This document shows, one piece after another, positions 8,569 to 15,758 of a stretch of 46,091 bases of DNA. Source of the stretch: a virus; the IMG/VR virus record IMGVR_UViG_3300024240_000005, positions 1-46,091 of that record. The stretch is one strand, 5' to 3'. How positions within the stretch are numbered: the first letter of the stretch is position 1; every line of letters starts with the position of its first letter. The notes under the pieces are model-generated. The model searched no databases. It was not told the DNA's origin and worked only from the letters and a program-made list of their open reading frames with translations. The position numbers and the translations under genes were made by a program.

Positions 8569-9272
8569 GTTCCTTCAATTTCTGTTTTACCTTTTGCCTT
8601 CCGGTCATAACGTGTTCCCCCGGGGTCATGCCTAATAAATTCCCGGGGTTCACCTTTCCAGTTTATACCTTCGCCGGATGAATGACCAAGCCCCGGGAAA
8701 CTTTTAAGTATTTTATCTGAAAGTCCAAGCCGGGCAATTTCAATCATAGTCTTGTAACAGGGTGCGCCATGATGAATATAGGGGGTGAACTTACGGTAGT
8801 TTGCAACGCTGATTAGTTGAAAGTAAGGATGAAGATATTTAATGGGCTTTTCACTTAAATGATGTGGCCATGTTCCGTAATCATAACCATCTGAACCTAT
8901 TTCAATTATATAACCTACCCCATAAGTATCTTCTTCCATCATTTTCAACATATCTTCAACCGGGCTTTTCAGCATTTCAGTATCAGAGTCAAATAATAAG
9001 GCATACTTTGTGGTCACTAAACTAATCCCTGCATTTATTCCCCCGGCGTGTCCTATATTATATCCGGTAAATATCACTTCCGTACAGTCTGATCTTAGTG
9101 TTTTCGCATATAAATAACACTCACTTCCCGGGTCTGAGCCGTCAATTATAATTAACTGCATATCCGGGTGAAACTTACGGAAGGATTCAACGGCCGTCTT
9201 TAGTAGTTTCTTTGTGTTGCTCACAACGACTATCGCTGTAACTTCCGTCATAGAATTTTGTGTCATCTCCAA
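8556..9272 (-). CDS. Family 2-type glycosyltransferase
   Basis: Up to 238 residues of a GT-A fold. The first beta strand (VTAIVVVSNTKKLLKTAVES), LIIIDGSDPGS, YNIGHAGGINAGI and the metal-binding DxD in ALLFDSDTE are all in the expected order. The C-terminal part (IHHGAPCYKTM, GLGHSSGEGINW) is likely the acceptor side. It would transfer a sugar from a nucleotide donor. The start is uncertain: Met at 9272, 9266 or 9251 are possible, and all overlap the upstream gene (86 to 65 bases); the one at 9251 starts just before the first strand. It belongs to the seven-gene cassette at 8053-13361. Confidence 0.75.
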   Translation of the reverse strand: MEMTQNSMTEVTAIVVVSNTKKLLKTAVESFRKFHPDMQLIIIDGSDPGSECYLYAKTLRSDCTEVIFTGYNIGHAGGINAGISLVTTKYALLFDSDTEMLKSPVEDMLKMMEEDTYGVGYIIEIGSDGYDYGTWPHHLSEKPIKYLHPYFQLISVANYRKFTPYIHHGAPCYKTMIEIARLGLSDKILKSFPGLGHSSGEGINWKGEPREFIRHDPGGTRYDRKAKGKTEIEGTWIR

Positions 9273-9948
9273 TTAGTTTTTTAAGTTGCTGCCAGTTAAC
9301 ATCATCAATCATATTCATAGATTTGCCATGACCGGTCCCGATACCGTAACGCCCGGGTTGACCTTTTATTCCAATAGCCAGGTTCCCATCATTGAATAAG
9401 TTTACGTGCTTACATATCCTGAAAAATACAAAGTCAATGAATTTTTCTGTATAACAGCTTTCAAACGTGGGCAAGGCTTCCGGGGTAAAGACAGTCTGAA
9501 ATAGACTTGACCACTTATCATTCCCGTTTACGCACCATCTTTTAAAATACACGTTATAGTAAATCGTATTCTTCTCACCGGCAGCCCAAAACTTCTTTAT
9601 CCGGGTCATCATCTGTTCAATGTAGATTACCTTGTAATAATCGTCATCCTCAATTATGAAAATAGCCTCAATATCTTTGGCCCGGTAGTTTTTCATCAGG
9701 GCATTAATGCCGGCAGCAATATTTCTGGCCTGTGTGTTCTGACCAAACTTCCAAGGTGGCGCCGGGAAAGTTTTTAATATAGTCCAATTTTCCCGGAAGG
9801 TTTCTTTTACCTCATTCGTAGTTTTGGGAATACAGTCATCGACAATTACCCACACGACTTTCCCCGGATACGTCTGACGTTTCATAAACAATGAACAAAG
9901 ATGAAATTGGTAAGGACGGGCCCCTGTTGGGGTAATTAAAGCTATCAT
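9187..9948 (-). CDS. Glycosyltransferase-like protein (GT-A fold)
   Basis: 253 residues starting MIALITPTGARPYQFHLCSL, the typical start of a GT2-like enzyme. WVIVDDCIP supplies the first acidic pair, NTQARNIAAGINALM the nucleotide-sugar helix, and AIFIIEDDDYY a DxD-type metal site (IEDDD). A late GIGTGHGKSMNMIDD segment may close the active site. The start overlaps the upstream epimerase gene by 4 bp (ATGA). Its product would act in the same sugar pathway as its neighbours; donor and acceptor cannot be read from the sequence. Confidence 0.7.
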   Translation of the reverse strand: MIALITPTGARPYQFHLCSLFMKRQTYPGKVVWVIVDDCIPKTTNEVKETFRENWTILKTFPAPPWKFGQNTQARNIAAGINALMKNYRAKDIEAIFIIEDDDYYKVIYIEQMMTRIKKFWAAGEKNTIYYNVYFKRWCVNGNDKWSSLFQTVFTPEALPTFESCYTEKFIDFVFFRICKHVNLFNDGNLAIGIKGQPGRYGIGTGHGKSMNMIDDVNWQQLKKLIGDDTKFYDGSYSDSRCEQHKETTKDGR

Positions 9949-10838
9949 ATTCTTTTCATTACGTTGTCAAAAACTCTTTTTATCCCCTCGTCAATTCCTA
10001 TTTCTGCCTTTAACCCTGTAAGTTCCTCCTGTAGTCTGACGTCCGGGGTTTTTGTTAAGGTCATATGATCGGGAAGATTTATTTCTTCCACGTAATCGGC
10101 ATATTTAAGTTCCAAATAGTTACACATTCCCCGGGCAAGGTCTTCCATTTTATAGACTTCGCTTGACCCTATATTTACAACATGAAAACCCGGAACATTT
10201 AACAATGCTTCGAGGACTCGAACCCCGTCGTTTATATGCATCCAAGATCTTTCAGCCCCCCTATGAACAGTAATTGTCTGCCTCTTTAAAAGTTTTTCAG
10301 CAAACCTTATCATTGCGGAACGGTGTTCTCCAAGTGTTTCGTTTTCATCGTAAAACATGAACGGGCGAACTATCATTGCGTTAAGTCCGTCTTTAACTTC
10401 GTACTTGACAAGGTTTTCACTCATTAACTTACTTGCGCCATAAATATTATTTGGGCTTAGATCTTCCCGGGACTCACTTAAGACGCCTCCGATATTTCCG
10501 TAAACTTCCGAGGTTGAAAAGTGAATCAGTTTTGCCCCGCATTCCTTACACAGCTGAATTACATTTTCCGTCCCGGATAGGTTTGTTTGAATAGTCAGGG
10601 CTTTTGACTTTTCGCAGGTTACCCGGCTGACCATTGCTGCCAGATGAAAAACAACTGTAGGCTTAAATCGGGAAAAGGCAAGGCAAAGATCAAGCGGATT
10701 ATTGATGTCTGCAACGGAATAGTAAGGTCCGACGCCTTGTTTTATATCACAACGATAAACGTAATGACCTTTTGAGCGCAAATAAGGAACCAATTTGGAA
10801 CCAATATTGCCCTCGCTTCCAGTAACTAAAATTTTCAT
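9945..10838 (-). CDS. NAD-dependent epimerase/dehydratase (extended SDR)
   Basis: 297 residues with the extended short-chain dehydrogenase pattern: nucleotide-binding TGSEGNIG (G7, G10, G13), Asp31 at the end of strand 2 (YRCDIKQG), VFHLAAMVS, the serine/threonine region HFSTSEVYG near residue 108 and catalytic Tyr133-x3-Lys137 (IYGASKLMS). Family members interconvert or dehydrate nucleotide sugars such as UDP-glucose, GDP-mannose or dTDP-glucose derivatives. Here it sits between a radical SAM gene and glycosyltransferases, with 4-bp overlaps on both sides, so it probably supplies a modified sugar donor. The exact substrate is not predictable. Confidence 0.85.
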   Translation of the reverse strand: MKILVTGSEGNIGSKLVPYLRSKGHYVYRCDIKQGVGPYYSVADINNPLDLCLAFSRFKPTVVFHLAAMVSRVTCEKSKALTIQTNLSGTENVIQLCKECGAKLIHFSTSEVYGNIGGVLSESREDLSPNNIYGASKLMSENLVKYEVKDGLNAMIVRPFMFYDENETLGEHRSAMIRFAEKLLKRQTITVHRGAERSWMHINDGVRVLEALLNVPGFHVVNIGSSEVYKMEDLARGMCNYLELKYADYVEEINLPDHMTLTKTPDVRLQEELTGLKAEIGIDEGIKRVFDNVMKRI

Positions 10839-11965
10839 TTTGCTGAATTTATAAGATTTGACCAGTGTAAAAGAGTGTTAATATCGTGTTCGTAAGTGTA
10901 ATAAGGCGCACCCGAAGTTAAATAAATTTCGTCATCAAAGCCCTGTTCTACAGCTTTTTTATGAACATTTGTTCCCGGGAGAATCCAAGCAACATTACAA
11001 CCCCGGCGAGATATCCGGCTTCCCTTCATATTTTTTACTGTTTCCAAAATATCTGCCTCAGTATCACCGGGAAGGCCCACAATAAACTGTGACATAGTAT
11101 GTAACCCGGTCTTTTCAGCCGTTTTAATACCACTCAATATCTCCCTGACTTCAATTTTCTTCCCGGCCCGGGCCAGACTACCTTCTGAAAGTGATTCAAC
11201 CCCAAGCCATACCGTCCGGCAGCCTGCAGAATAAAGTTCCCGACAAAGTTCTTCATCATTCAGGACGTCAGCCCGGGAAGCACATTGCCAAATAAACCCA
11301 TGTCCCCTTATAGCGTTACAAATTTCAATCGCCCGTTTTTTGTAAAGGGTAAAATTGTCATCCTCAAACATAAAGGTTTTTATCCCCTTCATTGAGTTAC
11401 GGAAAATTTCAGAAGCCACGTTTTCATGTGAACGCCCCCGCCATTTCCTGTTCCAGAATAAAGATGAGGCGCAAAAATTACATTCAAAGGGGCAGCCCCG
11501 GGAAGAAATTATTGGTAGTCCCATTGTCCCGTCATACTTTAGTCCAGTATAGTCCGGGAAAGGAATATCATTTATGGTAACGAATCTTTTCTCAAACTCC
11601 TTAATCGTTGGGCTATTGTTTCCTTCTATAATATCAACAATCGCTGATTCACCTTCACCGATAACTACCTGATCATAACCTATGCTTAACATCTGCGCCG
11701 GGAGTAAGGAAGGATGATGACCCCCGCAAATTAACCTACCTTTTACAAGCGACCTGATCATCCGGGCGTGTTTAACTGAAAAGCTATGGAAGGAAACAGC
11801 CACTAAATCGTAATGAATAGTGTTTAATGCTGATATTGCTTCGGTAAGGTCTTTTGCCTCAACCCGTATATCCGGCCGGGCCGTTTTTATTGCTGCCTGT
11901 AAGTATCCTATTGAGGGAGAGGGAAAGACTTCACCTTCCCAGGGATTTATAAGTAATACTTTCAT
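10835..11965 (-). CDS. B12-binding-domain radical SAM protein
   Basis: 376 residues. Residues 1-110 form a cobalamin-binding-like Rossmann domain (KVLLINPWEGEVFPSPSIG, VAVSFHSFSV, LICGGHHPSLLPAQML, VVIGEGESAI). The radical SAM domain follows with the 4Fe-4S motif RGCPFECNFC (Cys158, Cys162, Cys165), then FEDDNFTLY and WLGVESLSEG, typical of class B enzymes. Such proteins cleave S-adenosylmethionine reductively and often methylate unactivated carbon or remodel sugars and lipids. The cobalamin DxHxxG signature is not evident, as in many members. It lies between two sugar genes with 4-bp overlaps. The chemistry here is unknown; modification of a sugar or of the acceptor is an inference. Confidence 0.85.
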   Translation of the reverse strand: MKVLLINPWEGEVFPSPSIGYLQAAIKTARPDIRVEAKDLTEAISALNTIHYDLVAVSFHSFSVKHARMIRSLVKGRLICGGHHPSLLPAQMLSIGYDQVVIGEGESAIVDIIEGNNSPTIKEFEKRFVTINDIPFPDYTGLKYDGTMGLPIISSRGCPFECNFCASSLFWNRKWRGRSHENVASEIFRNSMKGIKTFMFEDDNFTLYKKRAIEICNAIRGHGFIWQCASRADVLNDEELCRELYSAGCRTVWLGVESLSEGSLARAGKKIEVREILSGIKTAEKTGLHTMSQFIVGLPGDTEADILETVKNMKGSRISRRGCNVAWILPGTNVHKKAVEQGFDDEIYLTSGAPYYTYEHDINTLLHWSNLINSAK

Positions 11966-12726
11966 AGGTCAGGCGTAAAAAGATGTTCAGCCCGGGGCTG
12001 TGGATTCCTTAATAATTCACCCAATAACCTTCTGTTATTTGCAACTAGTTCCGCTTTGTTTGCAGGGACGGCCGTATTATAATGCCATTGATGTACTACT
12101 ATTGGGCTTTCAGTTATTTCAACTTTCAGACCCAACATTTTCACCCGGGCAAGAAGGTAATCATCCCCAAATCCGCAACCAAAACTAAACCGTTCATCAT
12201 ACCCGTTGAGCTTTTTTATATTACTAGCGGTAATTGCGCTGCAAAAATCATATCCAACAGGGCGATATACCGGGTGATTATACCAAGCATTTTCCCCGTC
12301 ATTACTTGCGCCACGTTTATTTGTAAAGAGCATATCACCTTCAAGCCTATCAAATGTTTTTTGCTTATCAATTGAATAACAGCCAAAGGAAATATAATTT
12401 TCATCCGTAACTTCCGCAGCCCGGGAAATGACGTCCCCAAAGTGGTAACACTCAGCATTTTGTAAAATAATTATATCCGGGTTTTTTAACAGGGCAAAAG
12501 AAAGTCCTTTATTGTAAGCGGGTTCCGGGTTTGTCCATGCCTTTTTTATTGAATATAAAACTGTTACCGGGAATTTACAGGTAGAAACTTTAAGTGGTAC
12601 CGGACTGTAATCATCAACAATAATAACCTCAAAGTTTTTGTATTTACTTTCCCCTAAGGTACTTAGAGTTTTCAAGACCTGTGTCAGCCGGTCAAAATAG
12701 GTCATTACAATTACAATCTTTTTCAT
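11962..12726 (-). CDS. Family 2 glycosyltransferase with galactosyltransferase-like C-terminus
   Basis: 254 residues. The N-terminus KIVIVMTYFDRLTQVLKTL and VIIVDDYSPVPL are typical GT2; IIILQNAECYH occupies the DxD position but lacks the usual second acidic residue. The C-terminal FSFGCGFGDDYLLARVKMLG resembles the GxGxED/GGxDxD acceptor motif of the GT27-like C-terminal domain. It probably adds a hexose or amino sugar to a growing glycan. ATGA overlaps link it to the genes on both sides, so its translation is likely coupled to the rest of the cassette. Confidence 0.75.
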   Translation of the reverse strand: MKKIVIVMTYFDRLTQVLKTLSTLGESKYKNFEVIIVDDYSPVPLKVSTCKFPVTVLYSIKKAWTNPEPAYNKGLSFALLKNPDIIILQNAECYHFGDVISRAAEVTDENYISFGCYSIDKQKTFDRLEGDMLFTNKRGASNDGENAWYNHPVYRPVGYDFCSAITASNIKKLNGYDERFSFGCGFGDDYLLARVKMLGLKVEITESPIVVHQWHYNTAVPANKAELVANNRRLLGELLRNPQPRAEHLFTPDL

Positions 12727-13361
12727 TTCATCAGTCGTTTTTTACCGCTTGAACTTTCATTGGCTGTACGAAAGTAATATTTATCTTCTTCTGATAGGCT
12801 TTCAAAGTCCTTATAATACCAAGGAACGTGCCGGGCCGTATATGGCCGGTTTGTACGAATGCCTGAATGAGAATAAAAGGGCTGTTTGCAAAGGGCAAAG
12901 GTAGTATCAACGTCTGCCTTGTAATACTTTGAATCTAAAGGAGAAGTCCAATACTTAAACTCAAACTTATTCCTTACCAGAGAACCTTCTTCCGTATCTG
13001 GAAGATCGTTTATTTCAAGGCTGAACCCGCACTTATCATATTCCGGGTATTTGTCAAGCCCCTCATTTAATACTTGTAAAAAGTCCGGGGGAATTCCTGA
13101 AAGATTAAGGTCCGGGTCTGTAACAATGTACCTTCCTCCGGTGATGAATTTATTAAATTGAGGCTGTTCCCATATCACTTTATGCCCGTAATTTTCCTTC
13201 ATCCTAAAAACTATGTAGGGGCAATTGTAGTAGTACTCGAGTAGTGGCGGGTAATCTGAATGATTATCTATGAAAATTGGCTCACACCCACGGACGGAAA
13301 GCCAGTCAGCCATTTTTGACGGCAGGGTAAGACGGTTAAAATTGATAATAAATACCTTCAT
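12723..13361 (-). CDS. Putative glycosyltransferase
   Basis: 212 residues from ATG 13361, chosen because it overlaps the previous stop in ATGA; an in-frame ATG at 13400 would add 13 poorly folding residues. The protein begins MKVFIINFNRLTLPSKMADW, has CEPIFIDNHSDYPPLLEYY and then GGRYIVTDPDLNLSG with a DPD acidic triad in the position of the glycosyltransferase DxD. C-terminal Tyr/Arg-rich sequence (YTARHVPWYYKDFESLSEED) is similar to phage and capsule-cluster transferases. It is the first enzyme of the cassette. Substrate is unknown. Confidence 0.65.
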   Translation of the reverse strand: MKVFIINFNRLTLPSKMADWLSVRGCEPIFIDNHSDYPPLLEYYYNCPYIVFRMKENYGHKVIWEQPQFNKFITGGRYIVTDPDLNLSGIPPDFLQVLNEGLDKYPEYDKCGFSLEINDLPDTEEGSLVRNKFEFKYWTSPLDSKYYKADVDTTFALCKQPFYSHSGIRTNRPYTARHVPWYYKDFESLSEEDKYYFRTANESSSGKKRLMK

Positions 13362-13594
13362 ACTTCGGCCTCCATTTGTTTTTTTATATGATAAATCCAA
13401 GCGTCTTTTACTTTCAGATCTTCCCCGGTAAAGATAACAGCCATACAGACTGAGTTATTAAGCTTACGGTAATAATCAAACCGGCTGTAAATCTCCCAAT
13501 GCCTTAATACGGTGGGGGAAATAAGGCCGATTTTAATTTCATGTTTTATGTGGTCAAGATTCTGACTGATATAAATGAACCGTGTCATAATCAT
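13358..13594 (-). CDS. Small protein of unknown function between tape measure and sugar cassette
   Basis: 78 residues, start overlapping the tape-measure stop by 4 bp and stop overlapping the next start by 4 bp. The sequence (MTRFIYISQNLDHIKHEIKIG, SRFDYYRKLNNSVCMAVIF) is basic and aromatic-rich with no membrane segment or known motif. It reads like a compact single-domain protein. Its place at the junction of the tail and sugar genes gives no firm clue. Confidence 0.5.
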   Translation of the reverse strand: MIMTRFIYISQNLDHIKHEIKIGLISPTVLRHWEIYSRFDYYRKLNNSVCMAVIFTGEDLKVKDAWIYHIKKQMEAEV

Positions 13595-15756
13595 ATAGTT
13601 GCACGTACCGCTACTTTATTTGCTTCCTTCGTTCTGGCGTTTATATCTTCAACTGAAACTTGCGGATTAGGAAGCTTCTTAAAGGCTGCAACTAATTGTT
13701 CCGTTGTCAGGCCCCCGGCCCCGGGCAAACTATTTAATTGTCCCTGACTTAATTGTGGATTATTAAGTAAACTTGACCCAACAGCAGGGGCATAAACACG
13801 CTGAACAGCCGGGGCATTAGTAATTGAGGTAGGCATTGATGCTGAACTTGAACCGCCACCACTCCGGCCGGACGTATCAACGGCAAGAATATTTCTAACA
13901 TTGGCCATACCCTGCGCAATAATAGATATCATCAAGGCTACACGGGCAACGGTACTCGGGATTGTCTTATCTGCCAATGCCTGGGAAGCTGCAACCCACG
14001 TATTCATTGTTGCCTCTGCTATTGCAAAGCCTTTTCCAAGGGCCGTCTGCTTACCAACTAAATCAGACATTGACCCAAGGGCACTTGCCATAGATGAATA
14101 TTCCTTGTTTTGTATCTCAATCCGGGTTAAACTTAAATCCCGTTTAGCCTTATTATATTTCTCATCGATAAGTAACTGCTGATTTCTTTCGGCCTGTAAA
14201 TATTCAGTACTGCCTTTCATACTGAGATATTCGGCATCAAGTATTTTTTCCGTTTCATTAATATTACCTTCGGCCCGTAACTTCTGATATTCCCATCCGG
14301 CCTCAATATTACTCTTTGCCCTCTCTGCATCTATCTTATCCTTTTCATCCCAGTAAGCATTGAATTTGTCCTGTGCCTTTTTTATTTCATCATCTTCCAA
14401 CTTATCCTTCTTATCCCAATAGTCAGTCCATTTTTTGAAGTCATCACGATCTTTTTTGTCGGCTTCTTCCTTTGCTTTCTTTACCTTTTCAAGCTTGGCT
14501 ATGCGCTGATCATCTAAAGTATCTAACCGGGTCTGGGCCTTTTCCCGTAGGTTTATAGACTCATTATTTACCTGTTCCTGATTAACCAACGCATCAGAAT
14601 ATGCCTTAACTTCCTCATCTGAAATATTCTTTTTCTTTTGCATTTCAATAGCATAGGCAACGCCCTTCTCCCTTAACAACTTTAATTCCTCTGCGGTAAA
14701 TGCCCGGCCCTTTGTCAATGTTTGTTCAGCCAGACTAACTTGTGCGTCTGCTATTTTCTTGCGTTCATTGAATTGTACCTCTTCCAGTAACAAGGCCTGA
14801 CCTATCAATGCCTGTCTTTCTTCCTCAGATTTACTTCTATTGCGGGAGGCAAGTAATAATTCATCCATCTGTGTTTTCCTCTTAGCATCAGCAACGGCAT
14901 TTGTAGAAGTCATATCCTGTAAGTCCTTTTCCAACTGTTTCCATTTCACCCCTTCATCATACGCATTTTTTATTGAGGCTCCCAATCCCGCAAATGATTC
15001 CTTAAGGGATTTTTGCCCGGTAACGAGTCCTATAATCATATTTGATACGCCTGAGAATACCGCTTTTAACCCGGTCATGGCTCGTTGAACAGCTTCAACT
15101 ACCGGTTCAAACTTTTTGAATATCGCGACTAAACCGGTAACCGCACCAATAATAACTGCAATGATAATACCAATGGGGTTACTAATGAATGCTGCTTTTG
15201 TTGCAGCCCCAAATGTCTGTACCCCTTTTGCTGCCGTACCTAATGTCCCGGGTAAAGAACCAAGCTTACCCAATGCCCCATTTATTGCCTCACTATATAA
15301 ACCGATACTTGAACGCCCGTCACTTTGGGCTTTATCATAAGAGATAACGGCATCCTTCGCATCTTTTAGTCTTTTGACCGACTCAATATAATCCTGTGAT
15401 AAAACCCTTTGACCCTTATCATTGATAACATACTGGTTTGCCAGATCACCCAACCGTTGCTGTTCAAGGGTAATAATGGCAGATAATTGTTTCCGGCTAT
15501 TGGCGTTTGCATTATTGGCCTGAGTCTGCAGATCAACTAACTTCTTTGCCTGAGTGTATTCCTTTTGAGCGTTGCGAAGGGCTGCATTACTTTGTTCAAT
15601 CTCTACGGCTGACGCAGTCCCGGAAGCTTTAAGTTCATCATTAGACTCTTTTAATGCATCAACCTTTTCCTTCGCCTTTGCAGCATCTTCCGTATACTTC
15701 GGTAGGTTACTTTCGACGTTTATCAGGTAGGTTTTCTTTTCTATTGTGTCTGCCAT
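13591..15756 (-). CDS. Tail tape-measure protein
   Basis: 721 residues. A long Ala/Lys/Glu coiled coil (residues about 1-150), a hydrophobic membrane-like stretch near 193-216 (NPIGIIIAVIIGAVTGLVAI), a second coiled coil rich in KKAKEEADKKDRD-type sequence (about 290-580), another hydrophobic stretch (ARVALMISIIAQGMANV) and a Gly/Ser/Pro-rich C-terminal part. This order is that of tape-measure proteins, which fix tail length and help pass DNA through the envelope. At about 0.15 nm per residue the tail would be near 110 nm. No frameshifted chaperone pair is visible upstream; the neighbour is a large tail protein. Confidence 0.85.
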   Translation of the reverse strand: MADTIEKKTYLINVESNLPKYTEDAAKAKEKVDALKESNDELKASGTASAVEIEQSNAALRNAQKEYTQAKKLVDLQTQANNANANSRKQLSAIITLEQQRLGDLANQYVINDKGQRVLSQDYIESVKRLKDAKDAVISYDKAQSDGRSSIGLYSEAINGALGKLGSLPGTLGTAAKGVQTFGAATKAAFISNPIGIIIAVIIGAVTGLVAIFKKFEPVVEAVQRAMTGLKAVFSGVSNMIIGLVTGQKSLKESFAGLGASIKNAYDEGVKWKQLEKDLQDMTSTNAVADAKRKTQMDELLLASRNRSKSEEERQALIGQALLLEEVQFNERKKIADAQVSLAEQTLTKGRAFTAEELKLLREKGVAYAIEMQKKKNISDEEVKAYSDALVNQEQVNNESINLREKAQTRLDTLDDQRIAKLEKVKKAKEEADKKDRDDFKKWTDYWDKKDKLEDDEIKKAQDKFNAYWDEKDKIDAERAKSNIEAGWEYQKLRAEGNINETEKILDAEYLSMKGSTEYLQAERNQQLLIDEKYNKAKRDLSLTRIEIQNKEYSSMASALGSMSDLVGKQTALGKGFAIAEATMNTWVAASQALADKTIPSTVARVALMISIIAQGMANVRNILAVDTSGRSGGGSSSASMPTSITNAPAVQRVYAPAVGSSLLNNPQLSQGQLNSLPGAGGLTTEQLVAAFKKLPNPQVSVEDINARTKEANKVAVRATI

Positions 15757-15758
15757 GG

